This document shows positions 48,111-58,935 of a stretch of 64,000 bases of DNA, piece by piece. Position 1 is the stretch's first letter. The number at the start of each line of letters is the position of its first letter. The stretch comes from Burkholderiales bacterium (lineage in GTDB: Bacteria > Pseudomonadota > Gammaproteobacteria > Burkholderiales > Burkholderiaceae_C), in NCBI GenBank assembly GCA_947464185.1, contig CANHVY010000005.1, positions 51,784-115,783 on the forward strand, given 5' to 3'. The position numbers were made by a program, and so were the translations under genes. The notes beneath the pieces are model-generated. The model saw nothing but the letters and a program-made list of their open reading frames with translations, made no database searches and was not told where the DNA came from.

Positions 48111-48471
48111 CGAAGTGGGGCGAGCCGGCCAGAAGCATCATCCCGATGGCCGCCTCGAACGCGACACCTGCCATGTTTCTTGCCTCCTTATAGCCTTGGT
48201 CCACGCACACGGATACCAGTCGTCCAAAGGCGGTTCCCATCCAGAGGCAACCCACGAAGTTGAACGCAGAGGCGGAGCCCACCGCGATGGGAAGCACGCC
48301 CATCAGGACGAACAGTCCGCCGAAGGTCGCCCGAAACTCCGCGAAGGCCGTCCGGCTCTTTGCTTCCAGGCCCGTGAACCGCGCTGCAACCTGGGGAAAG
48401 AGCAAGCCCGTCAGACCCAGGATCGCGGTGATGATGGCCCCCAGGTGATTCAGGATGGATTCGACAGACAT
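48028..48471 (-). CDS. DUF4345-like membrane protein
   Basis: Protein of 147 residues with about four hydrophobic segments, including LGAIITAILGLTGLLFP and ATFGGLFVLMGVLPIAVG; the latter region (FRATFGGLF) is typical of DUF4345. GAGG lies well placed before the ATG at 48471; a TTG 27 bases upstream would overlap the hydrolase gene. The function of the family is unknown. Its 3' end reads through the final codons of the opposite regulator gene, an unusually long convergent overlap. Confidence 0.72.
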   Translation of the reverse strand: MSVESILNHLGAIITAILGLTGLLFPQVAARFTGLEAKSRTAFAEFRATFGGLFVLMGVLPIAVGSASAFNFVGCLWMGTAFGRLVSVCVDQGYKEARNMAGVAFEAAIGMMLLAGSPHFARLSSAAVPVFDGVATVCFRLPFQAAT

Positions 48472-48478
48472 TCGGTCC

Positions 48479-49264
48479 TCATGTCCGGCGCTGTTCAAGC
48501 CAGCCCCGGATCTTCAGAAAATGCGACTCGGCGTCGCGGTCGGTGAACAAGTGATGTCGGCTGCCGGGCCAGACCTCGGCAGTGACGAGGTCCGCGCTCA
48601 TCCTTCTTGACGCTCTTCGAATGGCATCGGGATTGCTCACGGTATCGGCGTCTCCCCACAGCAGGAGTGTCGGGATGTCGATGCGGTGAAGGAGTTCCTC
48701 CGTCTCCATGCTCGCGCGAGCCAGCTGGTAGGCCATTCGAAGCCCCAGGAACCCGTGCCAGCACAGCGGGTCTTCCTCGAAGCGGGTCTGCTCCTGCGAG
48801 ATCTGCGAGAGCGCTGCGGCCCCGCCCTTGGGAGGCGGGACGATCGGCAAGGCGGGCAGCCACTGACTCAGAAGCCCCAACAGACCCAGGACAGCACGAG
48901 GCATCCAATCGGCAATTCCAAAGGCAGGACTGGACAGGATCAGCCCGGACACGCTGGAGGGTCGGCACAGGGCGATGCGGCATGCCACAAGCGCACCCAT
49001 TGATTGACCCAGCAGCACGATGGGCCGGGCCGTTTCGGCGGTGTTGCCTTGCTCAACGAGGCCGTCGATCGTCTCGACGATCGGCGGCAGGTAGTCATCG
49101 AAAGCTTCGATGTCAGGCCGGATGCCGGCTCCTCCGTGGCCCTTCAGCGTGACCACGACGGTCTTCCACCCCAGACGCTGCAAGCGGGCTGCGGTTGTCT
49201 CGTACCTGCCTGCGTGCTCGGCAAATCCGTGAATCAGGATGACCGTGCCCCGGGCACGCAGCAC
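48479..49264 (-). CDS. Alpha/beta hydrolase (monoacylglycerol-lipase-like, Hydrolase_4)
   Basis: Serine hydrolase with ILIHGFAEHAGRYE near the start, nucleophile elbow GQSMGALV, acid in LLWGDADTVSNP and histidine in PGSRHHLF. This is the Hydrolase_4 pattern seen in lysophospholipases and monoacylglycerol lipases. The 5' end is uncertain: the frame stays open to a TTG at 49504, inside a repeat, with no ATG. I place the start at a GTG (49264) just before the conserved domain; GTGs at 49342 and 49366 are alternatives. It is followed by the DUF4345 gene on the same strand. Confidence 0.78.
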   Translation of the reverse strand: MLRARGTVILIHGFAEHAGRYETTAARLQRLGWKTVVVTLKGHGGAGIRPDIEAFDDYLPPIVETIDGLVEQGNTAETARPIVLLGQSMGALVACRIALCRPSSVSGLILSSPAFGIADWMPRAVLGLLGLLSQWLPALPIVPPPKGGAAALSQISQEQTRFEEDPLCWHGFLGLRMAYQLARASMETEELLHRIDIPTLLLWGDADTVSNPDAIRRASRRMSADLVTAEVWPGSRHHLFTDRDAESHFLKIRGWLEQRRT

Positions 49265-49495
49265 TGCCGAGGCCCCGCGCGACTGTGCCTCGGCCAGCGG
49301 CGTTGATGGCGTCAGGTCACGACTGCTGAAACTGCTGAACACTGGAAGAAACCGCAAAGTGGACACCGAAGTGTTGCCCAAGCGAAGCCAGGGGGCAACG
49401 ACCTGGAACGTCGTTGCGTGCGCGATCCGCGGGTGAGGTTCCGCGGGTTCTGACGGCTGCCGGTACGCTTGGGGTGAGTCTCCAAGACCTAAGGG

Positions 49496-49612
49496 CTTCG
49501 ACAAGCTCAGCCCGAACGGCCCTCCCCCCCCGCTCGCCCTGAGCCTGTCGAAGGGTCACCCTGAGCCCTTCGACTTTGCTCAGGACAGGCTTGTTGAAGG
49601 GTCGCCCTGAGC
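49496..49612. repeat. Palindromic repeat cluster
   Basis: A 24-base element at 49496-49519 is identical to the one at 14091-14114. CCCTGAGCCTGTCGAA (49537-49552) forms its partial inverse, as in the other cluster. Further degenerate copies with CCCTGAGCCCTTCGAC and CAGGACAGGCTTGTTGAAGG run to about 49612. The stretch from roughly 49440 to 49622 has no convincing gene. Confidence 0.8.
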
Positions 49613-49622
49613 CCGAACGGAC

Positions 49623-49973
49623 TCAGCTGACCTTCGCCGCCCAAGCCGCCTCGTCAAACCCCACGGTCACCGAGCCATCGCCCCACTCCACCACCGGACG
49701 CTTGATGACGCTGGCCTGCGCCAGCATCAGGGCCTGGGCGCTGGCGGCGTCCACCACACCAGCCTTGAGGCCCTCGTCCAGCTTGCGCCAGGTGGTGCCC
49801 TGGCGATTGACAAGCCGCTCCCAGCCCAGCGCTGCCGTCCAGGCGTCCAGCCGCTCGGCCGGCACCCCCTGGCGCTTGAAGTCGTGGAAGGCATGTTCAA
49901 TGCCGCGCGAACTGAGCCAGGCGCGGGCGCGCTTGACGGTGTCGCAGTTGGGAATGCCGTACACGGTGATCAT
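49623..49973 (-). CDS. ArsC/Spx family protein (YffB-like)
   Basis: Thioredoxin-fold protein of 116 residues. It begins MITVYGIPNCDTVKRARAWL, with one cysteine where arsenate reductase relatives have their active-site cysteine, and the family phrase IKRPVVEW near residue 90. This is the YffB group, thought to use glutathione in a thiol reaction, not a proven arsenate reductase. It starts 11 bases after the parC stop and probably shares its transcript. Confidence 0.9.
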   Translation of the reverse strand: MITVYGIPNCDTVKRARAWLSSRGIEHAFHDFKRQGVPAERLDAWTAALGWERLVNRQGTTWRKLDEGLKAGVVDAASAQALMLAQASVIKRPVVEWGDGSVTVGFDEAAWAAKVS

Positions 49974-49984
49974 GTCTTGGTCCT

Positions 49985-52303
<2,319 letters not shown>

Positions 52304-52390
52304 CGAGGCAGAGGCAAAAGCAAGGAAGAGATCAAGGTAGAGAGCAAGATAGAGGCCCAGGCCATGGCCCGGGACAGGCCGGGAGCAGGG

Positions 52391-53170
52391 CTACAACGGG
52401 AGTTCGAAACGAAGCCCTCTTAACGACAGCACGGCAGCGCGCAGCCCGATGCGCTCCAGCACCAAACCGGCGGACACGGCATCGCCCTCGCGCAGCACCT
52501 GGCCGTCCAGGATCAGCATGCGGCTGGCCGGGTCAGGCGACTGCACCGCGCCGCTGACCACCAAGGGGGGGAGTTCACGACGCTGGGCTTCGGGCAGGTC
52601 GGCCAGGCGCGGGAGGGTCTGGGGCGCGGGGGCGGCCGGGGGTGGTGTGACGGTGGCGGTGCCGGGCGGGGCAGGCTTGGGGGCCGGAGGGGTAGACGGT
52701 TGGGGCGTCGGCAACGGGACCACAGACGGTGCAGCAAGCCCCGCAGGGGCCGGTGCGGGAGCGGGTGCGAGAGCCGGTGCGGGAGCGGGCACGGGAGCTG
52801 GCGAAGCCCCAGGTGCGGGCGTGGCGGCAAGCGGCGCGGGTACTGGCGACACGGTCAAACCCGCTGCAGGCGCGGGGCTCTGCACATTCTGCTCAGCAGC
52901 GGGGGGCTGGACCGGGGCGGCCTGCCGTTCACGCTCCTGGGCAGGCGGCACGGCAAAGCCTGGCCAGAGGCCGCGGTAAACCCACAGCACCCCCACGAGC
53001 GCCGCCGCCACCGGCAGGCCGATGATGAGGGGCATGCGACGGCCGCGCCCCGGACCTGCGCCGGAGGCCGCCGCCCCGCCCGCCGCAGCAGCCTGATCGT
53101 GCAGGCCGGGCACGGCGCCGCGTTGCCGTTCGGCATCGGCCTTGCGCAGGGCGTCGAGGATGTAGGACAT
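52391..53170 (-). CDS. gspB: General secretion pathway protein B-like (GspB)
   Basis: Protein of 259 residues starting MSYILDALRKADAERQRG, the hallmark of GspB/ExeB-type proteins. One membrane helix (about 48-66) is followed by a long Pro/Ala-rich periplasmic spacer (about 75-180). A C-terminal T2SSB domain follows, with VSGAVQSPDPASRMLILDG and LRFELPL at the end. With the ATPase upstream it forms an ExeA-ExeB type pair, which in Aeromonas helps place the type II secretin through the cell wall. No other type II secretion genes are in the window. Confidence 0.85.
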   Translation of the reverse strand: MSYILDALRKADAERQRGAVPGLHDQAAAAGGAAASGAGPGRGRRMPLIIGLPVAAALVGVLWVYRGLWPGFAVPPAQERERQAAPVQPPAAEQNVQSPAPAAGLTVSPVPAPLAATPAPGASPAPVPAPAPALAPAPAPAPAGLAAPSVVPLPTPQPSTPPAPKPAPPGTATVTPPPAAPAPQTLPRLADLPEAQRRELPPLVVSGAVQSPDPASRMLILDGQVLREGDAVSAGLVLERIGLRAAVLSLRGLRFELPL

Positions 53171-53184
53171 GCGGCGGTCTCTCG

Positions 53185-53275
53185 ATGGGTTCTTCTCACT
53201 GGGGTCTTCTCGCTGGGCTGTTCTCGCTGCGGACTTCTCGCTGCGGTCTTCTTGCTGCGGGCTGTTCGCTGCGGA
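53185..53275. repeat. Degenerate TTCTCGCTGCGG tandem repeats
   Basis: About seven imperfect 12-15-base units (TTCTCACTGGGG, TTCTCGCTGGGC, TTCTCGCTGCGG and similar) fill the gap between the gspA- and gspB-like genes and reach the gspB upstream region. Spacing of the ribosome site could vary with copy number. Confidence 0.7.
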
Positions 53276-53292
53276 TTCTCCGATCCGGTCCC

Positions 53293-54240
53293 TCAGGGCT
53301 GACGCATCAACTGGGACGCCAGCCACGCCGCCCCCAGGGTCAGCGCCAGACCCGCAGCCGCCAGCCAGGCCGTGCGCCGCAGGCTGCCCGGGGCACCCCA
53401 CACCCCAGGCGCAGCGCCTACCGGCTCACCGTTCACCTCGGCAGCGGCCCGCTCCACGATGGCCACATCCACCTGCCGGCGCTCCGTCGCATAAGCCCCC
53501 AGCAACGCCCGGTCGCACAGCAGGTTGATGCGGCGAGGCACGCCGCGCGAGCGTTCATGCACCCGCCTCAAGGCCGCCGCGTCGAAAGGCAGCGGTCCGG
53601 CGAGACCGGCCACGGACAGCCGGTGCTGCACATAGCGCGCCGTATCTGCCGCCGACAAAGGGCCCAGGTGGTAGCGGGCGATGACACGCTGCGCCAGTTG
53701 CTCCAGCCCCGGGCTCGCCACCATGGAACGCAATTCCGGCTGCCCGATGAGCACGATCTGCAGCAGCTTGCGCTCGTGCGTCTCCAGGTTCGTGAGCAGG
53801 CGCAACTGCTCCAGCACATCGACCGACAGCGCCTGGGCTTCGTCGATGATCAGCACGCTGGAGCGGCCCTGGGCGTGGCTGGCCAGCAGAAAGGTGTTGA
53901 GTGCGTCCACCAGCGTCTTCGCGCTACCGCCCGCCGGCGCCTCCAGGCCGAACTCCTGGCAGATGGACGCCAGCAATTCGGCCACCGTCTGGCGCGGGTT
54001 GAAGACATAAGCTACCTGGCATTGCGACGGCACCTGCTCCAGAAAACAGCGGCTGACCGTGGTCTTGCCGGCACCGATCTCGCCTGTGAGCAGCACAAAC
54101 CCACCGCCACCCTGCACGCCGTACAGCAGGTGCGCCAGCGCCTCCCGGTGGCGCTCGCTCAGGTACAGGGCACGCGGGTCCGGTGCGATGGAGAAGGGCT
54201 CGCGCTGCAGCCCGAACCAGGCGCCGTACAGCGGGCTCAC
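53293..54240 (-). CDS. AAA ATPase of the ExeA/GspA type
   Basis: ATPase of 315 residues. The start MSPLYGAWFGLQREPFSIAP (first residue from GTG) is typical of ExeA-like proteins. Walker A is TGEIGAGKTT (about 52-61), Walker B is VLIIDEAQAL, and a C-terminal membrane helix lies near 285-310. The peptidoglycan-binding domain of full ExeA is missing. The GTG overlaps the GNAT stop by four bases. It probably works with the GspB-like protein that follows. Confidence 0.87.
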   Translation of the reverse strand: MSPLYGAWFGLQREPFSIAPDPRALYLSERHREALAHLLYGVQGGGGFVLLTGEIGAGKTTVSRCFLEQVPSQCQVAYVFNPRQTVAELLASICQEFGLEAPAGGSAKTLVDALNTFLLASHAQGRSSVLIIDEAQALSVDVLEQLRLLTNLETHERKLLQIVLIGQPELRSMVASPGLEQLAQRVIARYHLGPLSAADTARYVQHRLSVAGLAGPLPFDAAALRRVHERSRGVPRRINLLCDRALLGAYATERRQVDVAIVERAAAEVNGEPVGAAPGVWGAPGSLRRTAWLAAAGLALTLGAAWLASQLMRQP

Positions 54241-54770
54241 CCTTGCTCCTGCCCCAACGCCCGTCGGGCCTGGTATTCGCGGTCCAGCATGCTCATCACG
54301 ATCAGGCAATCGTAGCCATCGGCGCCGTCCACCGTCACGCGCACGCTCTCGCGAAGCCGGCCTTCCTCAACAAAACCTTCCGTGGCGTAAAGAGCCTGCG
54401 CCCGGGTGTTCAGGCCCTTGACGTCCAGCCAGAAGCGGTGGGCCTTCAAGTCCTTGAAGGCCATCGCCTTCAACTGCCGCACGCAGGCACGGCCCACCCC
54501 CTGCCCTTTGGGCCCCAGCACCAGGCGCTTGAGTTCCACACTGCCGTGGGGATTGCGGCAACCTTGCAGGATGACGAAGCCTGAGCGTTCATAGCCAGGC
54601 CCAGCCTCGACGATGAAGTGCCGGAAGTCGGGGAACCGCACCGCTCCTTCGTGCTGGGTGCGGTCCCAGGGCGTGATGAAGGGCAGGTTGGTGGGATCGG
54701 CCTCCACCGAGGCCACGAAGTCCAGGTCCGACAACATGGTCGGGCGCAAATGGATGCGGGGCGCCGCCAC
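54237..54770 (-). CDS. GNAT family N-acetyltransferase
   Basis: Protein of 177 residues of the RimJ/RimL-like GNAT branch. It starts with HLRPTMLSDLDFVASVEADP, and the acetyl-CoA loop region is KRLVLGPKGQGVGRACVRQL (about 84-103). A C-terminal ALYATEGFVEEGRLRESV is typical. The GTG start overlaps the parE stop by one base and the stop overlaps the ATPase start. It would acetylate an amine on a small molecule or protein N-terminus; the target is unknown. Confidence 0.88.
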   Translation of the reverse strand: MAAPRIHLRPTMLSDLDFVASVEADPTNLPFITPWDRTQHEGAVRFPDFRHFIVEAGPGYERSGFVILQGCRNPHGSVELKRLVLGPKGQGVGRACVRQLKAMAFKDLKAHRFWLDVKGLNTRAQALYATEGFVEEGRLRESVRVTVDGADGYDCLIVMSMLDREYQARRALGQEQG

Positions 54771-56782
54771 TACACGTCCACCTCGACGCTGTCGCCGTGC
54801 AACTCCATCAGCTCACGCCGCGCCGCGGCCTCGCCCTTGCCCATGAGGCGGGTCAGGCTCTGCGTCACGGCCAGCGGGCCGGCCGCACCAAAACCCACCT
54901 GCAGCAGGCGCCGCGTCTCGGGGTTGAGCGTGGTCTCCCACAACTGCTCGGCACTCATCTCGCCCAGGCCCTTGAAGCGGCTGATGGACCACGAGCCCTC
55001 GCGGGCGCCTTCCTTGCGCAGCTTGTCCAGGGTGGCGTGCAGCTCGCCTTCGTCCAGCGCGTAGATCTTGGCCGGCGGCTTGCGCCCGCGGGCCGGCGCG
55101 TCCACCCGAAACAGCGGCGGCTTGGCCACGTACACGTGGCCGCGCTCGATGAGCTTGGGAAAGTGGCGGAAGAAGAGCGTGAGCAGCAGCACCTGGATGT
55201 GCGAACCGTCGACGTCGGCGTCGCTCAAGATACAGACCTTGCCGTAGCGCAGGCCGGAGAAGTCGGGCTCGTCGGCGGGGCCGTGCGGGTCCACCCCCAC
55301 CGCCACGGCGATGTCATGGATCTCGGTGTTGGCGAACAGGCGGTCGCGCTCCACCTCCCAGGCGTTGAGCACCTTGCCGCGCAGGGGCAGGATGGCCTGC
55401 GTCTCCTTGTCGCGGCCCATCTTGGCGCTGCCGCCGGCGGAGTCACCCTCCACCAGGAACACCTCGTTGAGCGTGGTGTCGCGGCTCTCGCAGTCGGTGA
55501 GCTTGCCTGGCAGCACCGCCACACCCGAGCCCTTGCGCTTTTCCACTTTCTGACCGGCGCGCTGGCGCGTCTGCGCCTGGCGGATGACCAGCTCGGCCAG
55601 CTTCTTGCCATGCTCCACATGCTGGTTCAACCACAGCTCCAGCGCAGGCTTGACGTAGTTGGACACCAGGCGCAACGCGTCACGGCTGTTCAGCCGCTCC
55701 TTGATCTGGCCCTGGAACTGCGGGTCCAGCACCTTGGCCGAGAGCACGAAGCTGGCGCGCGAGAACACGTCCTCGGGCATCAGCTTCACGCCCTTGGGCA
55801 TGAGCGAGTGCAGCTCGATGAAACCCTTGACGGCCTGGAACAAACCGTCCTTGAGTCCGGATTCGTGCGTGCCACCGGCCACCGTGGGAATCAGGTTGAC
55901 GTAGCTTTCGCGAAGCGTGTGGCCGTCGTCGGTGAAGGCCACGCACCAAGCTGCGCCCTCGCCTTCGGCCACGTTGTCGGACTCGCTGCCGCTGGCGTAC
56001 TGCTCACCCTCGAACAGCGGAATGATCGGGTCTGCGGCCAGGCCTTGCGTGAGGTAGTCGCGCAGACCCCCTTTGTAGAGCCAGGTCTGGGTCTCGGCGT
56101 CTCGGGGGTTCGGCGGGTTCTGGGCATCCTTCGAGGCGGCCTTTTCCACCATGAGCGTGACGGTCACGCCCGGCATCAGCACGGCCTTGCTGCGCAGCAG
56201 ATGCACGAGTTCCTGGCGCGGCAGGTCCGCACCCTCGAAGTACTTCGCATCGGGCCAGACGCGCACCGTGGTGCCCTGGCGGCGGTCGGCCGAAGTGCGT
56301 TCGCGCAGCACCAGCGGCTCGATCACGTCACCGCCGCTGAACGCCAGCGTGGCCACCTGGCCCTCGCGGTAGACGGAGACCTGCAGGCGCCGGGCCAGTG
56401 CGTTGGTCACGCTCACGCCCACGCCGTGCAGACCGCCCGAGAAGCTGTAGGCGCCACCCGAACCCTTGTCGAACTTGCCACCCGCATGCAGCCGGGTGAA
56501 GACGATCTCCACCACCGGCACGCCCTCCTCGGGGTGAACGCCGAAGGGAATGCCGCGGCCATCGTCCTCCACACTCACCGAGCCGTCGGCATGCAGCGTG
56601 AGCGCGATGCGCCTGCCGAATCCCGCCAGGGCTTCGTCGGCGGCGTTGTCGATGACCTCCTGCACGATGTGCAGCGGGTTGTCGGTGCGCGTGTACATGC
56701 CCGGGCGCTGCTTGACGGGCTCCAGGCCCTTGAGCACCCGGATGGAGCTTTCAGCGTAAGCGGCAGTCTTGACGGTCGGCAT
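54770..56782 (-). CDS. parE: DNA topoisomerase IV subunit B
   Basis: ATPase subunit of 670 residues. The GHKL ATP site is seen in EVIDNAADEALAGFGRR and DDGRGIPFGVHPEEGVP, with SGGLHGVGVSVTNAL. The Toprim acidic residues lie in LVEGDSAGGSAKMGRD and LSDADVDGSHIQVLLL. The C-terminal TLNPETRRLLQV matches type IIA B subunits. It heads a minus-strand run parE, GNAT, exeA-like, gspB, parC, yffB. Only 29 bases separate it from the divergent MFS gene, so the two promoters must overlap neighbouring coding sequence. Confidence 0.95.
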   Translation of the reverse strand: MPTVKTAAYAESSIRVLKGLEPVKQRPGMYTRTDNPLHIVQEVIDNAADEALAGFGRRIALTLHADGSVSVEDDGRGIPFGVHPEEGVPVVEIVFTRLHAGGKFDKGSGGAYSFSGGLHGVGVSVTNALARRLQVSVYREGQVATLAFSGGDVIEPLVLRERTSADRRQGTTVRVWPDAKYFEGADLPRQELVHLLRSKAVLMPGVTVTLMVEKAASKDAQNPPNPRDAETQTWLYKGGLRDYLTQGLAADPIIPLFEGEQYASGSESDNVAEGEGAAWCVAFTDDGHTLRESYVNLIPTVAGGTHESGLKDGLFQAVKGFIELHSLMPKGVKLMPEDVFSRASFVLSAKVLDPQFQGQIKERLNSRDALRLVSNYVKPALELWLNQHVEHGKKLAELVIRQAQTRQRAGQKVEKRKGSGVAVLPGKLTDCESRDTTLNEVFLVEGDSAGGSAKMGRDKETQAILPLRGKVLNAWEVERDRLFANTEIHDIAVAVGVDPHGPADEPDFSGLRYGKVCILSDADVDGSHIQVLLLTLFFRHFPKLIERGHVYVAKPPLFRVDAPARGRKPPAKIYALDEGELHATLDKLRKEGAREGSWSISRFKGLGEMSAEQLWETTLNPETRRLLQVGFGAAGPLAVTQSLTRLMGKGEAAARRELMELHGDSVEVDV

Positions 56783-56811
56783 GGGCGCGGATTCTCCTCG
56801 ACAATGCCGAC

Positions 56812-58065
56812 ATGACTGCTTCTCCTTCGCCCGGCGCTGCGGGCACGCCTGGCGGACCGCCAGCGCAGCTGTCCATGGCCCAGGTGCTGCTTTGCGGCGC
56901 GTTGATCTTGACGCTGTCCATGGGCATTCGCCACGGCTTCGGCTTGTGGCTGCAGCCCATCACCATGGAGCGCGGCTGGTCCCGCGAGGCCTTCGCCCTG
57001 GCGATCGCCATCCAGAACCTGGGCTGGGGCCTGGCGGCCCCCGTGGCCGGCGTCTTCGCGGACCGATTCGGCGCGTTCCGGGTGCTGCTGGTGGGCAGCC
57101 TGTTCTATGCGGCAGGCTTGGCGGGCATGGCAAGCGCCACCTCCAGCCTGGGCTTTGCGCTGAGCGCCGGGGTGCTGATCGGGGTGGCACAGGCCGGCAC
57201 CACCTACGCCGTGATCTACGGCGTGATCGGCCGCAACGTCGCTCCCGAGAAGCGTTCGCGCGCCATGGGCATCGGTGCGGCGGCGGGGTCATTCGGCCAA
57301 TTCCTGATGGTGCCCGTGGAGAACGCGCTGATTGCCTCCTACGGCTGGCAGGGCGCGCTGTGGATGCTGGCGGCGGCAGCGCTGATCATCATCCCCCTGT
57401 CCTTCGGACTGCGCGAGCAGCGCTCGGCGTTTGCTCCAGCAGCCGGCGCTTCACAGAGCGTTGGGGCCGCGCTGCGCGAGGCCTTCGGCTACGGCAGCTT
57501 CCGATTGTTGACGGCCGGCTACTTCGTCTGCGGCTTCCAGGTGGTCTTCATTGGCGTCCACCTGCCCAGCTACCTGAAGGACCATGGCCTGAGCCCCGGG
57601 GTGGCGACCACCGCGCTGGCCCTGGTGGGGCTGTTCAACGTGATCGGCACCTACACCGCGGGCGAACTGGGCCAACGCTTTCCCCGGCGTTACATCCTGA
57701 GCGCCATCTACCTGTTGCGATCGGTGTGCATCACCCTGTTCCTGCTGGCGCCGCTGACACCCTGGAGCGTGTACATCTTCTCCTCGGCCATGGGTTTGCT
57801 GTGGCTGTCCACCGTGCCGCCCACCAACGCGGTCATCGCGCAGATCTTCGGCGTGCAGTACATGTCCATGCTGAGCGGCTTCGTGTTTCTCAGCCACCAG
57901 GTGGGGTCCTTCCTCGGCGCCTGGATGGGCGGCTGGCTTTACGGCCTGCAGGGCAACTATGACGTGGTCTGGGGCATCTGCATCGCCTTGGGCGTGTTCG
58001 CGGCCCTGATCAACCTGCCGGTGAAGGAGTCCCCCATCGTGCGCACGGCGCCGCAGGCCGCCTGA
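56812..58065 (+). CDS. MFS transporter
   Basis: Major facilitator of 417 residues with about twelve membrane helices. Features include ITMERGWSREAFALAIAIQN near the first loop, GVFADRFGAFRV as the loop 2-3 motif, and a central hydrophilic loop at about 205-225. The layout resembles the monocarboxylate (OFA/MCT-like) branch, and the gene at 16382 belongs to the same broad group. The substrate is unknown. Confidence 0.88.
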   Translation: MTASPSPGAAGTPGGPPAQLSMAQVLLCGALILTLSMGIRHGFGLWLQPITMERGWSREAFALAIAIQNLGWGLAAPVAGVFADRFGAFRVLLVGSLFYAAGLAGMASATSSLGFALSAGVLIGVAQAGTTYAVIYGVIGRNVAPEKRSRAMGIGAAAGSFGQFLMVPVENALIASYGWQGALWMLAAAALIIIPLSFGLREQRSAFAPAAGASQSVGAALREAFGYGSFRLLTAGYFVCGFQVVFIGVHLPSYLKDHGLSPGVATTALALVGLFNVIGTYTAGELGQRFPRRYILSAIYLLRSVCITLFLLAPLTPWSVYIFSSAMGLLWLSTVPPTNAVIAQIFGVQYMSMLSGFVFLSHQVGSFLGAWMGGWLYGLQGNYDVVWGICIALGVFAALINLPVKESPIVRTAPQAA

Positions 58066-58114
58066 GCGGGTGGACGTTTCACGGCACGACCGAGGCACAA
58101 GCTTCCACACCTCC

Positions 58115-58294
58115 ATGAGCGACCGCCCCTCCAGACGACTTTTCGACGCCCTGGGCGATGACCGCCCTGCGGGCACCTTGCGCCGCGTGGCGGCTTGGGC
58201 GGCAGCCGTGGTGGTGCTCGCAGCCGTGTTCGCCAGCTACCTGAATCCGCACATGGCCTTGGACATTGCCAACCGCGTGTGGGCCTGCTTCTGA
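58115..58294 (+). CDS. Small single-span membrane protein
   Basis: Protein of 59 residues starting MSDRPSRRLFDALGDD with one membrane helix (AAWAAAVVVLAAVFASYL, about 25-42) and a short tail ending VWACF. Its stop TGA is followed at once by the GTG of the methyltransferase gene, so the two are translated together. Similar small proteins appear before this methyltransferase in related bacteria as far as I recall. No function can be assigned. A GTG further upstream (58070) would add an unlikely polar stretch. Confidence 0.65.
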   Translation: MSDRPSRRLFDALGDDRPAGTLRRVAAWAAAVVVLAAVFASYLNPHMALDIANRVWACF

Positions 58295-58906
58295 GTGAAC
58301 GCCCTCATTGAACCCCACGCCGCTGTGGGCGCACCCTCACAGTGGGTGACGCGCTGGGCGGCCTGGCTTCCATCGGACAGCACCGTGCTGGACCTGGCCT
58401 GCGGCAGCGGTCGGCATCTGCGCTGGCTGGCAACCCGAGGCCTGCACGTGACGGGCGTGGACCGCGACGCCCAGGCCCTGCAGGGGCTGAAGGACGTACA
58501 GGCACCCGCCGGACCGGCCGAACTGCTGGTGGCGGACGTCGAGAACGGCCCCTGGCCCCTGCACGGTCGGCAGTTCGATGCCGTGGTGGTGACGAATTAC
58601 CTGTGGCGCCCCTTGCTGCCCGCCATCGTGGGCAGCGTGGCCCCGGCAGGCCTGCTGATCTACGAGACCTTCGCCAGCGGCCATGAACGGTATGGCCGCC
58701 CTTCAAGACCGGACTTTCTGCTGCAGCCCGGCGAACTGCTTCAGGCCGCCCAAGGGCTGCGGGTGCTGGCTTACGAGGACGGCTATCTGGACCACCCGCC
58801 GCGACTGGCGCAGCGCATCTGCGCCCGACGCGAACCTGTCACTGAGCCGGACCGACCGGGACTGCTCCTGCCACTGCCCCTGACCCACCCTGAACCAGCC
58901 CGGTAA
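58295..58906 (+). CDS. Class I SAM-dependent methyltransferase
   Basis: Protein of 203 residues, GTG start. The SAM-binding motif I is [16 protein letters not shown] (about 32-47), followed by [11 protein letters not shown] as motif II and [18 protein letters not shown] in the motif IV region. This is the TehB-like/Methyltransf small group common in Burkholderiales just before dapA. The substrate is not known. Confidence 0.85.
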   Translation: MNALIEPHAAVGAPSQWVTRWAAWLPSDSTVLDLACGSGRHLRWLATRGLHVTGVDRDAQALQGLKDVQAPAGPAELLVADVENGPWPLHGRQFDAVVVTNYLWRPLLPAIVGSVAPAGLLIYETFASGHERYGRPSRPDFLLQPGELLQAAQGLRVLAYEDGYLDHPPRLAQRICARREPVTEPDRPGLLLPLPLTHPEPAR

Positions 58907-58935
58907 ACTCAGGCACCGTTTCAGGAATCTCCCCC

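Noticed and set aside
49623..49973. True arsenate reductase
   Set aside because: Only the single-cysteine YffB pattern (PNCDTVKRA) is present and no ars genes are nearby; it sits behind parC.
54797..56815. Plus-strand frame of 672 codons opposite parE
   Set aside because: Antisense shadow; parE is complete and conserved over the same bases.
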